This document shows positions 1 to 8,699 of a DNA stretch of 13,680 bases, in pieces. The translations under genes and the position numbers were made by a program. Each line of letters starts with the position of its first letter. Position 1 is the stretch's first letter. The notes beneath the pieces are model-generated. The model worked only from the letters and a program-made list of their open reading frames with translations. It was not told the DNA's origin and searched no databases. The stretch is taken from NCBI GenBank assembly GCA_023444765.1, contig JAEXLY010000011.1:1-13680 (forward strand). The letters are read 5' to 3'. Source of the stretch: Pseudomonadota bacterium. GTDB taxonomy: Bacteria; Pseudomonadota; Gammaproteobacteria; Xanthomonadales; Xanthomonadaceae.

Positions 1-1408
1 TTCTCGGCCACCGCACCCACGATCACGGCGACTCGACCGGCCCCGCGCACCGCGTCGGCCAGGTCCGCCGCCCCGAGCGCATCGGCGATCCTGGAAGGCG
101 CCACGATCGTCTTGCTGGCGATGTCGAATGCGAACTCGAAGTCGACCGGACCCACCACGTGCACTTTCGCGCCGCGGCGCCAGGCCTTGCGCACGCGCTG
201 GTGCAGCAGCGGCACCTCGTGGCGCAGGTTGGAGCCGACGATGACGATCGCGTCGGCCTGGTCGATGTCGGCGACCGGCATCGCGAAGGCTTCCGCCACC
301 GCGCCGTCGGACAGGTCGTGCTGGGCGATGCGGTGATCGATGTTGCCGGTCCCCAGGCCCTCGGCCAGGCGCGCCAGCAGGCTGCCCTCCTCGTTCGAGG
401 TCGCGGGGTGCACCAGCACGCCGAGGTTGTCGGCGCCATTCTCGCGCAGGATCTGCGCGGCACGGGCCAGCGCTTCGTCCCAGCTGGCCTCGCGCCAGTC
501 GCCTTCGTCGTCGTTGCTGGCAACGCGGATGAGCGGCCGGATCGCGCGGTCGTCCGCGTACAGGCCCTGGTGCGAGTAGCGATCCCGGTCGGACAGCCAG
601 CACTCGTTGACCGCATCGTTGTCGCGCGGCACCACGCGCATCACGTCGCCGCGGCGCATGTGCAGGAACAGGTTGCTGCCCAGCGCGTCGTGGAAGCCGA
701 GCGACTCGCGCGCGATCAGTTCCCAGGGGCGGGCGCGGAAACGGAACACCTTGTTGGTCAGCGCGCCCACCGGGCACACATCGATCACGTTGCCCGACAG
801 TTCGGTGGTCAGCGGCTTGCCGTCGTAGGTGCCGATCTGCAGGTTCTCGCCGCGCTGCATACCGCCAAGCTCGTAGGTGCCGGCGATCTCCGCGGTCACG
901 CGGATGCAGCGCGTGCACTGGATGCAGCGGGTCATGTCGCTGGCGACCAGCGGCCCGAGATCCTCGTCGGCCACCACGCGCTTGCGCTCGACGAACCGGC
1001 TCACCGAACGGCCGTAGCCCAGCGACAGGTCCTGCAGCTCGCACTCGCCGCCCTGGTCGCAGATCGGGCAGTCGAGCGGATGGTTGATCAGCAGGAACTC
1101 CATCACGTTGCGCTGGGCCTTGAGCGCCTTCTCGTTGCGCGTGAAGACCTTCAGGCCGTCCATCACCGGCGTGGCACAGGCCGGCGACGGCTTCGGCGCC
1201 GAACGCCCGCCCACCTCGGTGTCGACCAGGCACATGCGGCAGTTGGCCGCGATCGAGAGCTTGTCGTGGTAGCAGAAGCGCGGGATCGCAATGCCGGCCT
1301 TGTCGGCGGCATGGATGATCATCGAGCCCTTGGGCGCGGCCAGCTCGACCCCGTCGATGATGACGGTGACGTGGTCCGGCGGCAGGTTCGGATTGACGGG
1401 CTGTGCGC

Positions 1409-1412
<4 letters not shown>
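1..1412 (-). CDS. nuoG: NADH-quinone oxidoreductase subunit G, 3' end missing (off window)
   Basis: Largest peripheral-arm subunit of respiratory complex I. It carries electrons from the NADH/FMN site along Fe-S clusters towards NuoB. Only the first 470 codons are present; the reading frame leaves the window open at its left edge. Visible ligands: a ferredoxin-type 2Fe-2S site (C47, C58, C61, C79), the His-containing HPLDCPICDQGGEC motif (H111, C115, C118, C124), and a 4Fe-4S site (C163, C166, C169, C213 of DVCPVGAL). The region after ARPWEL has no CxxCxxxC, so the N7 cluster of E. coli-type NuoG is absent, as in mitochondrial NDUFS1. The start is GTG at 1412. It overlaps the nuoF stop as GTGA, with a GAAGG Shine-Dalgarno at 1420-1424 (7-nt spacer). 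The overlap implies translational coupling to nuoF. The family identity is secure. Confidence 0.97.
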
Positions 1413-2775
<1,363 letters not shown>

Positions 2776-2776
<1 letters not shown>

Positions 2777-3303
2777 TACTTGAGCCCGTCCAGCAGCTCG
2801 TCCACCTTCTGCGGCGTGAGCTTCTCGTGGTAATGCCCGTTGATCACGACCACCGGGGCGCCGCAGCACGCGGCCACGCACTCTTCCTCGCGCTTGAGGT
2901 ACACGCGTCCGTCGGCGGTGGATTCGCCCAGCTTGCAGCCCAGCTTCTCCTCTGCGTGCTCGACCAGCTGTTCGGCCCCGTTGAGCCAGCAGCTGATGTT
3001 GGTGCAGAAGGCGACGTTGTTGCGGCCGACCTTCTGGGTCTCGAACATCGTGTAGAAGGTGGCGACCTCGTAGGCCCACACCGGCGGCAGGTCCAGGTAC
3101 TTGGCCACGGCCGCGATCAACTCGTCGGTGAGATAGCCCTGGTTCTGCTCCTGGGCGGCGAACAGCCCCTGCAGCACCGCCGAGCGCTTGCGGTCGGCCG
3201 GGAACTTGGTCAGCCAGTGATCGATGTGGGCGCGGGTCGCGTCGCTCAGCACGACCATCGGGTCGACGTTGCGCGCGTTCTCGAAGTTGCCTGTCGCTTT
3301 CAT
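2776..3303 (-). CDS. nuoE: NADH-quinone oxidoreductase subunit E (2Fe-2S)
   Basis: The 24-kDa thioredoxin-fold subunit of the NADH dehydrogenase module. It carries the off-path 2Fe-2S cluster N1a. The product is 175 aa, close to the usual 160-180. The four ligands are C100 and C105 (in FCTNISC) and C142 and C146 (in ECVAACC), which is the expected Cx4C...Cx3C pattern. The N-terminal helical part includes the typical QNQGYLTDE and ATFYTMF segments. The start ATG at 3301-3303 lies 8 nt from the nuoD stop. The Shine-Dalgarno AAGG uses the last two bases of that TAA stop (TAAGG, then 6 nt, then ATG), so a terminating nuoD ribosome is placed directly over the nuoE start. The 3' end shares one base with nuoF. 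Confidence 0.98.
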
Positions 3304-3311
3304 CGCCTGCC

Positions 3312-4634
3312 TTACCTGTCGATTTCGCCGAACACGATGTCGTAGGTGCCGATCATCGCCACCACGTCCGACAGCATGTGCCCCTTCACGATCTCGTCCA
3401 TCGACGACAGGTGCGCGAAGCCGGGCGCGCGCAGGTGCACGCGGAACGGCTTGTTGGCGCCGTCGCTGACCAGGTAGCAGCCGAACTCGCCCTTGGGCGC
3501 CTCGACCGCGGCGTAGGTCTCGCCGGCGGGCACGCTGTAGCCTTCCGAGAACAGCTTGAAGTGGTGGATCAGCGCTTCCATGTCGTCCTTCATCTCCTCG
3601 CGGGAGGGAGGCGCGACCTTGTAGTTGTCGATCATCACCGGGCCTGGATTGGCCCGCAGCCACTTCACGCACTGCTCGATGATGCGGGTGGACTGGCGCA
3701 TCTCGGCCACGCGCACCAGGTAGCGGTCGTAGCAGTCGCCGTTGACGCCCACCGGGATGTCGAAATCGACTTCTGAATACTTCGCGTAGGGCTGCTTCTT
3801 GCGCAGGTCCCAGGCCACGCCCGAGCCGCGCAGCATCGGGCCGGTCATGCCCCAGGCCAGCGCCTGCTCCGGCGGGATCACGCCGATGCCCACGGTGCGC
3901 TGCTTCCAGATGCGGTTGTCGGTGAGCAGGGTCTCGTACTCGTCGACGCGCGCCGGGAAGTCCTTGGCGAAGGCTTCCAGGTAATCGAGCATCGAGCCTT
4001 CGCGCCACTCGTTGAAGCGCTTGAGCTTGGCGCCCTTGCGCCAGGGCGATTCGCGGTACTGCGGCATGCGGTCGGGCAGGTCGCGGTATACGCCGCCGGG
4101 GCGGTAGTAGGTCGCGTGCATGCGCGCACCCGACACCGCCTCGTACACGTCCATGAGCTCCTCGCGCTCGCGGAACGAATACAGGAACACCGCCATGGCC
4201 CCGAGGTCGAGCGCGTTCGACCCGATCCACATCAGGTGGTTCAGGATGCGGGTGATCTCGTCGAACATCGTGCGGATGTACTGCGCGCGCACCGGCGCCT
4301 CGATCCCCATCAGGGTTTCGATCGCGCGCACGTAGGCGTGCTCGTTGCACATCATCGACACATAGTCCAGGCGATCCATGTAGCCGATCGACTGGTTGAA
4401 CGGCTTGGACTCGGCCAGCTTCTCGGTGCCCCGATGCAGCAGCCCGACGTGCGGATCGGCCCGTTGCACCACTTCGCCGTCCATCTCCAAGATCAGGCGC
4501 AGCACGCCGTGCGCGGCCGGATGCTGCGGACCGAAGTTGAGCGTGTAGTTGCGGATCTCCTGGCGCTGCTCGGCCGGGCTGCTCGCGAACCCTTCGCTGG
4601 CCTGGCGCACCGGAACCTGCGGATTCGCGCTCAC
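3312..4634 (-). CDS. nuoD: NADH-quinone oxidoreductase subunit D (49-kDa, quinone site)
   Basis: The 49-kDa subunit of complex I. It is related to the large subunit of NiFe hydrogenases and forms the quinone-binding cavity with NuoB. The product is 440 aa. Hallmarks are GPQHPAAHG at residues 35-43, PHVGLLHRGTEKL at 61-73, the YMDRLDYVS stretch whose Y86 corresponds to the quinone-contacting tyrosine of the family, and the conserved C-terminal end DIVFGEIDR. The start is GTG at 4632-4634, overlapping the nuoC stop as GTGA. The strong Shine-Dalgarno GGAGGT six nucleotides upstream supports this start over any internal ATG. NuoC and NuoD are separate proteins here, not fused as in E. coli. The next gene, nuoE, starts 8 nt downstream. 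Confidence 0.98.
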   Translation of the reverse strand: MSANPQVPVRQASEGFASSPAEQRQEIRNYTLNFGPQHPAAHGVLRLILEMDGEVVQRADPHVGLLHRGTEKLAESKPFNQSIGYMDRLDYVSMMCNEHAYVRAIETLMGIEAPVRAQYIRTMFDEITRILNHLMWIGSNALDLGAMAVFLYSFREREELMDVYEAVSGARMHATYYRPGGVYRDLPDRMPQYRESPWRKGAKLKRFNEWREGSMLDYLEAFAKDFPARVDEYETLLTDNRIWKQRTVGIGVIPPEQALAWGMTGPMLRGSGVAWDLRKKQPYAKYSEVDFDIPVGVNGDCYDRYLVRVAEMRQSTRIIEQCVKWLRANPGPVMIDNYKVAPPSREEMKDDMEALIHHFKLFSEGYSVPAGETYAAVEAPKGEFGCYLVSDGANKPFRVHLRAPGFAHLSSMDEIVKGHMLSDVVAMIGTYDIVFGEIDR

Positions 4635-5419
4635 TTGGACACCTCCGTCCTGCCCGCCTGTTCGCGGCGGGCGCGCTGCTCGTCCACCGCCGTCAGGTAG
4701 CGGGCGTCATCGCGGACCACGCGCGGCACGTTCACCCGCGGCTCCACGGAGGTCACCGGCTCGTACACCACGCGCCGCTTCTCGGCGTCGTAGCGCACTT
4801 CGACGTTGCCGATCAGCGGGAAGTCCTTGCGGAACGGATGGCCGACGAAGCCGTAGTCGGTCAGGATGCGGCGCAGGTCCGGGTGCCCCTGGAAGACGAT
4901 GCCGAACAGGTCGAACGCCTCGCGCTCGAACCAGTTGGCCACAGGCCAGACGCCGGTCAGCGATGACACGACCGGCAGTTCGTCGCTGGGCGCGAAACAG
5001 GTGATGCGCAGCCGGCGGTTGTGCTGGACCGACAGCAGCTGCGCCACCGCGGCGAAGCGCCGCTGCGGTACCGGGATCGCACCGATGCCGTCGGGATCGT
5101 CGAGCTGCTGCGAAGGCGTCTCGCCGAAGCGGAAACGTCCAGGACCGCGTCCTTCCACGCCGCGGCTGAAACCTTCCGAGGACGCTTCGGTGTCCCATTC
5201 GTCGCTGCCGTAGCCGAGGTAGTCCACGCCGCAGAGGTCGACCAGCGACTCGAAGCCGAACTCGTCGCGCAGCGCGGTGCACACCTCCAGCCAGTCGCCT
5301 GCGGTGGTGAGCCCCACTTCGCCACGCGGCATCGCCACCGTGACCTCGGCACCGGCGAAGCGCGCGCGCAGGCGCGCCGCGAACGCAGCCGCGGTTTCGC
5401 GGGAAACGCGGTCAACCAT
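4631..5419 (-). CDS. nuoC: NADH-quinone oxidoreductase subunit C (30-kDa) with internal insertion
   Basis: The 30-kDa connecting subunit of complex I, lying beside NuoD and NuoB on the cytoplasmic arm. The product is 262 aa, longer than the roughly 200 aa of many stand-alone NuoC proteins. The family signature EREAFDLFGI is at residues 165-174, followed by GHPDLRRILTDYGF and GHPFRKDFPLIG. The extra length lies mainly at about residues 72-118, a charged, Gly-rich stretch between the DLCGVDYLGYGSDEWD and RRFAAVAQLLS segments. I recall a similar insertion in xanthomonad NuoC, so it is probably lineage-typical rather than an error. The C-terminal tail after residue 215 carries the conserved-looking VYEPVTSVEPRVNVPRV. 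The start ATG at 5417-5419 lies within the end of nuoB (8-bp overlap), and the stop overlaps the nuoD start by 4 bp. Confidence 0.97.
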   Translation of the reverse strand: MVDRVSRETAAAFAARLRARFAGAEVTVAMPRGEVGLTTAGDWLEVCTALRDEFGFESLVDLCGVDYLGYGSDEWDTEASSEGFSRGVEGRGPGRFRFGETPSQQLDDPDGIGAIPVPQRRFAAVAQLLSVQHNRRLRITCFAPSDELPVVSSLTGVWPVANWFEREAFDLFGIVFQGHPDLRRILTDYGFVGHPFRKDFPLIGNVEVRYDAEKRRVVYEPVTSVEPRVNVPRVVRDDARYLTAVDEQRARREQAGRTEVSK

Positions 5420-6020
5420 GGCGCATCCCCGTCTTCTGCCCGCCGAAGTTGGTGGCGCGGCGGATCTTCTTCTGCAACTGCAGGATGCCGTAGATCAGCG
5501 CCTCGGCGGTGGGAGGGCAGCCCGGCACGTAGACGTCCACCGGCACCACGCGGTCGCAGCCGCGCACGACGGCATAGGAATAGTGGTAGTAGCCGCCTCC
5601 ATTGGCGCAGCTGCCCATCGAGATCACCCACTTGGGGTTGGGCATCTGGTCGTAGACCTTGCGCAGCGCAGGCGCCATCTTGTTGACCAGGGTGCCGGCC
5701 ACGATCATCACGTCGGACTGGCGCGGCGACGGGCGGAACACCACGCCGTAGCGGTCTAGGTCCAGGCGCGCGGCGCCGGCGTGCATCATCTCGACCGCGC
5801 AGCAGGCCAGGCCGAAGGTCATCGGCCACATCGAACCTGTGCGCGCCCAGTTGAGCAGCACGTCGGAGCTGGTGGTGACGAAACCACGCTCGAGGAGCGG
5901 GTTGTTGTCGGCCGATCCACCCAGAAGGGTCTCGGGACGCAGGATGTCGTCGACGCGCCCGTCCGGCAGCGGATTGCTGGCCGAATCCGCCAGGCCACGG
6001 ATCGCCTGGATCACTCCCAT
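5412..6020 (-). CDS. nuoB: NADH-quinone oxidoreductase subunit B (cluster N2)
   Basis: The 20-kDa subunit carrying N2, the last 4Fe-4S cluster before quinone. The product is 202 aa. The unusual adjacent ligands C73 and C74 are in GLACCAVEMMH, with C138 (MGSCANGGGYYH) and C168 (VPGCPPTAEAL) completing the site. The N-terminal ~50 residues, before the conserved LLNWARTGSMWPMTFG, are variable in the family. Of the available starts, the ATG at 6018-6020 is best supported: an AAGGGAG Shine-Dalgarno (6028-6034) lies 7 nt upstream inside nuoA. The open frame continues upstream to 6458, but that extension is antisense to the tRNA and to nothing recognisable. It overlaps nuoA by 10 bp and nuoC by 8 bp, indicating coupled translation. 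Confidence 0.98.
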   Translation of the reverse strand: MGVIQAIRGLADSASNPLPDGRVDDILRPETLLGGSADNNPLLERGFVTTSSDVLLNWARTGSMWPMTFGLACCAVEMMHAGAARLDLDRYGVVFRPSPRQSDVMIVAGTLVNKMAPALRKVYDQMPNPKWVISMGSCANGGGYYHYSYAVVRGCDRVVPVDVYVPGCPPTAEALIYGILQLQKKIRRATNFGGQKTGMRHG

Positions 6021-6367
6021 TCGAGCGCTCCCTTCTTCCACACGTAGATGAACCCGAGCAGCAGCATGCCGGCGAAGATGCCCATCTCGACCAGGCCCAG
6101 CGGACCCAGCTCGCGGAACACCGTCGCCCAGGGCACGATGAAGATGATTTCCAGGTCGAAGATGATGAACTGGATGGCGATGAGGTAATAGCGCACGTCG
6201 AACTGCATGCGCGAGTCCTCGAACGCGTTGAAGCCGCACTCGTAGGGCGATAGCTTCTCGGGCGTGGGGAGCTTCGGGCCCAACAGGTTGCCGATGATCA
6301 GCAGAGCGACGCCGATACCGGTGGCAACGATCAGGAACAGCAGGGTCGGCAGGTATTCGGCCAGCAC
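6011..6367 (-). CDS. nuoA: NADH-quinone oxidoreductase subunit A (membrane subunit)
   Basis: Small membrane subunit of complex I, close to the quinone channel. The product is 118 aa, with three hydrophobic segments at about residues 5-28, 58-82 and 90-110. Conserved features are SPYECGF at 40-46 in the first loop and FDLEIIF at the second helix (70-76). The start appears to be GTG at 6365-6367, the only start placing the first helix correctly, preceded by GAGAG at 6376-6380 (8-nt spacer). It is the first gene of the nuo cluster, 81 bp downstream of tRNA-Leu. It overlaps nuoB by 10 bp (ATGGGAGTGA). Confidence 0.97.
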   Translation of the reverse strand: MLAEYLPTLLFLIVATGIGVALLIIGNLLGPKLPTPEKLSPYECGFNAFEDSRMQFDVRYYLIAIQFIIFDLEIIFIVPWATVFRELGPLGLVEMGIFAGMLLLGFIYVWKKGALEWE

Positions 6368-6394
6368 TCGTTGTTCTCTCGGCTACTTGCCGCC

Positions 6395-6400
6395 AATGTA
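6395..6400 (-). promoter_or_regulatory. Candidate -10 element for the nuo operon
   Basis: The hexamer TACATT on the minus strand lies 27 nt before the nuoA GTG in otherwise GC-rich sequence. It is flanked by the inverted repeat GCCGC/GCGGC (6389-6405). No convincing -35 hexamer is visible 16-18 nt upstream. Read-through from secG and the tRNA gene is an equally possible source of nuo transcription. Confidence 0.3.
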
Positions 6401-6414
6401 GCGGCCGTCGCTCG

Positions 6415-6432
6415 GCGCGCCTTGACGCGCGC
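6415..6432. other. GC-rich hairpin between tRNA-Leu and nuoA
   Basis: A perfect inverted repeat GCGCGC-cttgac-GCGCGC sits 17 nt past the tRNA CCA end in the transcription direction. It has no following T-run, so it is not a canonical intrinsic terminator. It could protect or attenuate the transcript between the tRNA and nuoA. An AU-rich stretch (ATATTTACC in minus-strand sense) lies between the CCA and the hairpin and could be a tRNA 3' processing site. Both roles are inference. Confidence 0.3.
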
Positions 6433-6448
6433 GCGACATCGGTAAATA

Positions 6449-6533
6449 TGGTGCCCAAGGGGGGACTCGAACCCCCACGACCTAAGCCGCTACCACCTCA
6501 AGGTAGTGCGTCTACCAATTCCGCCACCTGGGC
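6449..6533 (-). tRNA. tRNA-Leu(GAG), CCA end encoded
   Basis: An 85-nt class II tRNA. The acceptor stem GCCCAGG pairs with CTTGGGC (one G-U pair), followed by discriminator A and an encoded CCA. The D arm contains GGCGGAATTGGTAGACGC. The anticodon stem CTACC/GGTAG encloses the loop TTGAGGT, giving anticodon GAG, which reads CUC and CUU. A long variable arm (around CGGCTTAGGTCG) and the T arm GGGGG-TTCGAGT-CCCCC complete a leucine-type fold. It lies between secG and nuoA on the same strand, an arrangement known in other gammaproteobacteria. There is no sign of an integrated element using it as an attachment site. Confidence 0.96.
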
Positions 6534-6573
6534 AAATCTGTCGCCGCGCCTGACCACTTCGGGCAACGCGGCA

Positions 6574-6579
6574 ATTGTA
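6574..6579 (-). promoter_or_regulatory. Candidate -10 element upstream of tRNA-Leu
   Basis: TACAAT on the minus strand begins 4 nt after the secG stop codon and 40 nt before the first base of the tRNA. It matches the sigma-70 -10 consensus at five of six positions in a very GC-rich setting. It lies inside an inverted repeat GGCAAT...ATTGCC. A good -35 is not apparent, and secG read-through could also produce the tRNA. Confidence 0.35.
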
Positions 6580-6583
6580 AGCG

Positions 6584-7036
6584 TTATTGCCCGTCTTGAG
6601 CAGCCGGTGCGTTCTCCTGCGCGCTTTCCTGCGCGGGAGCGGCCGGGACCACGGCGGACGGCGCCTCGGCTACCGGCTGCTGCGGCGCAGCGGGGACCGC
6701 GCCGGCGGACGGCGGCGCGCTGGGCACGGCAGCGGGTGCGGCCGGCGCAGCCGGAACCTGCGACATCACGCCGAGGTCGGTACCGGCCTGCGGCGCGGTG
6801 GCCTGCCGGGTGGCGTACCACGCCATGAACAGCGTGATGGCGAAGAAGCTGATGGCCAGCCACTTCGTGGCCTTGGTCAGGAAGCTGGCCGATCCGCGCG
6901 CGCCGAACACGGTGGCCGAGGCGCCGCCGCCGAAGCCGGAGCCGGCGGAAGCGCCCGCTCCGCGCTGCATGAGGATCAGCGCGACCATCGCGATCGCGAC
7001 CAGGACGAAGAGGATGTTGAGGATCAACAGCAGCAT
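6584..7036 (-). CDS. secG: Preprotein translocase subunit SecG with long Pro/Ala tail
   Basis: Accessory subunit of the SecYEG inner-membrane channel, which assists SecA-driven protein export. The product is 150 aa. It has two hydrophobic helices, at about residues 3-23 and 54-74, separated by the family-typical Gly/Ala/Ser-rich loop (MQRGAGASAGSGFGGG, then ATVFGARGSASFLTKATKW). The core is canonical. Residues from about 80 onward form a low-complexity tail rich in Ala, Pro, Gln and Glu that lengthens the protein beyond the roughly 110 aa of E. coli SecG; such tails vary between species. The ATG at 7034-7036 places the first helix at the N terminus. The ribosome-binding site is weak. tpiA ends 36 bp upstream on the same strand, so the two are probably co-transcribed. 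Confidence 0.96.
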   Translation of the reverse strand: MLLLILNILFVLVAIAMVALILMQRGAGASAGSGFGGGASATVFGARGSASFLTKATKWLAISFFAITLFMAWYATRQATAPQAGTDLGVMSQVPAAPAAPAAVPSAPPSAGAVPAAPQQPVAEAPSAVVPAAPAQESAQENAPAAQDGQ

Positions 7037-7072
7037 TGCGGCGTACTCGAATGTCGTGGACCGGCGAGGCGG

Positions 7073-7825
7073 TCAGCGGGCGGCCGCGCGGACGATGGAC
7101 AGGAAGTCCGACGCCACCAGCGACGCACCGCCGATCAGCCCGCCGTCGATGTCCGCCTGGGCGAACAGCTCGGCGGCATTGTCCGGCTTCACGCTGCCGC
7201 CGTACAGGATCGGCAGCGAATCAGCAATTCTAGCATCCCGCGCGGCGACGTGGCGACGGATCAGGGCGTGGACCTCCTGGGCCTGGGCCGGACTGGCCGT
7301 CCGCCCGGTGCCGATCGCCCAGACCGGCTCATAGGCCACCACCGCGCCGTGGAAGCGGGCGACCCCTGCCCGCTCGAGCACCGGCTCCAGCTGCGAGGCG
7401 ATGACGTCTGCCGTGCGGCCGGCCTCACGTTCCTCCAGCGTTTCCCCGAGGCACAGGATCGGTACCAGACCGGCATTGGACGCGGCCAGGAACTTCTTCG
7501 CCACCAGGTCGCTGTTCTCGTGGTGATAGCGACGCCGCTCGGAATGGCCGACCAGGCCATAGCGGGCGCCGACGTCGAGCAGCATCCGCGCCGAGACCTC
7601 CCCGGTGTAGGCGCCCTCCTCGTTGTGGCTGACGTCCTGCGCGCCGAAGGCCAGCGGGTGGGACTCGAAATCCTCGATCAGGTCGCCGAGGTAGGGCAGC
7701 GGCGGCAGGACCACGATGTCCACGCCCGCGAGCGGGAGTTCGGCGGCCAGCGCGGCGACCAGTCCGGTCGCGAACTCGCGGGTGCCATGCAGTTTCCAGT
7801 TTCCGGCTACGATCCTGCGGCGCAT
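7073..7825 (-). CDS. tpiA: Triose-phosphate isomerase
   Basis: Glycolytic enzyme of the cytoplasm that interconverts dihydroxyacetone phosphate and glyceraldehyde 3-phosphate. The product is 250 aa, standard for the TIM barrel. The N-terminal AGNWKLHG provides N9 and K11. The catalytic H94 is in LVGHSERR, and E166 is the base in AYEPVWAIGTG (164-174), followed by the flexible lid. The phosphate-binding C-terminal motifs ILYGGSVKP (206-214) and DGGLIGGASL (227-236) are intact. The ATG at 7823-7825 is the family start; the frame stays open upstream but without similarity. It is head of the tpiA-secG pair and diverges from the SDR gene across 73 bp. Confidence 0.98.
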   Translation of the reverse strand: MRRRIVAGNWKLHGTREFATGLVAALAAELPLAGVDIVVLPPLPYLGDLIEDFESHPLAFGAQDVSHNEEGAYTGEVSARMLLDVGARYGLVGHSERRRYHHENSDLVAKKFLAASNAGLVPILCLGETLEEREAGRTADVIASQLEPVLERAGVARFHGAVVAYEPVWAIGTGRTASPAQAQEVHALIRRHVAARDARIADSLPILYGGSVKPDNAAELFAQADIDGGLIGGASLVASDFLSIVRAAAR

Positions 7826-7855
7826 CGCCTGCCCCCAGATGTGTGAAGGGCGCAA

Positions 7856-7861
7856 AGGATA
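7856..7861 (-). promoter_or_regulatory. Candidate -10 element for tpiA
   Basis: TATCCT on the minus strand, 30 nt before the tpiA ATG, is the only AT-leaning hexamer in the 73-bp divergent spacer. A TTGGGC at a long 19-nt distance could act as a poor -35. Both the element and its assignment are tentative. Confidence 0.25.
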
Positions 7862-7898
7862 GCCGACGCCACCCGCCCCTGCCCAAGGACCCGCGCCC

Positions 7899-8699
7899 AT
7901 GCACGACCCCCGTGGCCATGCCCTCGTGACCGGCGCCTCCAGCGGCATCGGCGAGGCGATCGCCCGCGAGTACGCGCGGCGCGGCGTGCCGCTGGTCCTG
8001 ACCGCGCGGCGCACGGCGCGCCTGGAGGCCCTGGCCGCGGAACTGCGCGCCAGGGTCCCGGTGCACGTGCTCACCGCCGACCTGGCCGAGCCGGATGCGC
8101 CTGCGCGGCTGGTCGATGCGATCGCCGCGCTCGGCCTCCAAGTACGCATCCTGGTGAACAATGCCGGTTACGGCGTGCCCGGGCGCTACCTGCGCAACGA
8201 GTGGGAGACGCACGCCGCATTCCTGCAGGTGATGGTCGGCACGGTGTCCGAACTGACCTGGCGGCTGCTGCCCTCGATCCGCGACAGCGGTGCCGGGCGC
8301 ATCCTCAACGTCGCCTCCTTCGCCGCACTGGTCCCGTCGGCCGACGGGCAGACCCTGTACGCGCCGGCCAAGGCGTTCATGGTGAAGTTCAGCGAGTCGC
8401 TGGCGCTCGAGAATGCCGATGCCGGGGTGCACGCCGCCGCGCTGTGCCCCGGGTTCACCTGGTCCGAGTTTCACGACGTCACCGGTACCCGCGCGATGAT
8501 GTCCCGTCTGCCGCGCTGGCTCTGGCTCGATGCGGCGGACGTGGCGCGCGCCGGCGTGGAGGGCGCCGAGCGCGGCGAGGTGGTGATCGTGCCCGGCGCG
8601 GTCTACCGCGCGCTGCGCGTGGCGACGCGGCTGCTGCCCGAGCGGTTCCTGCTGCGCCGCATGGCGAAGCACTCCGCGCGCATCCGCAGCACGGAGTAA
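7899..8699 (+). CDS. Short-chain dehydrogenase/reductase (SDR, DltE/COG0300-like)
   Basis: NAD(P)-dependent oxidoreductase of the classical SDR superfamily; the substrate cannot be read from sequence. The product is 266 aa. The Rossmann cofactor loop TGASSGIG is at residues 11-18 and NNAG is at 87-90. The catalytic serine is S140 (NVASFAAL), and Y154 and K158 form the YxxxK pair (LYAPAKAF). The following CPGFTWSEFHDVTGTR and the C-terminal helix resemble the COG0300 group. No signal peptide is seen, so it should be cytoplasmic. An AAGGA Shine-Dalgarno at 7885-7889 stands 9 nt before the ATG. It diverges from tpiA and is followed after 291 bp by the protease gene on the same strand. Nothing ties its function to either neighbour. 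Confidence 0.93.
   Translation: MHDPRGHALVTGASSGIGEAIAREYARRGVPLVLTARRTARLEALAAELRARVPVHVLTADLAEPDAPARLVDAIAALGLQVRILVNNAGYGVPGRYLRNEWETHAAFLQVMVGTVSELTWRLLPSIRDSGAGRILNVASFAALVPSADGQTLYAPAKAFMVKFSESLALENADAGVHAAALCPGFTWSEFHDVTGTRAMMSRLPRWLWLDAADVARAGVEGAERGEVVIVPGAVYRALRVATRLLPERFLLRRMAKHSARIRSTE

Noticed and set aside
6449..6533. tRNA-Leu as an integration site of a mobile element
   Set aside because: There is no integrase nearby and no repeated tRNA 3' fragment in the window. Both sides are core genes.
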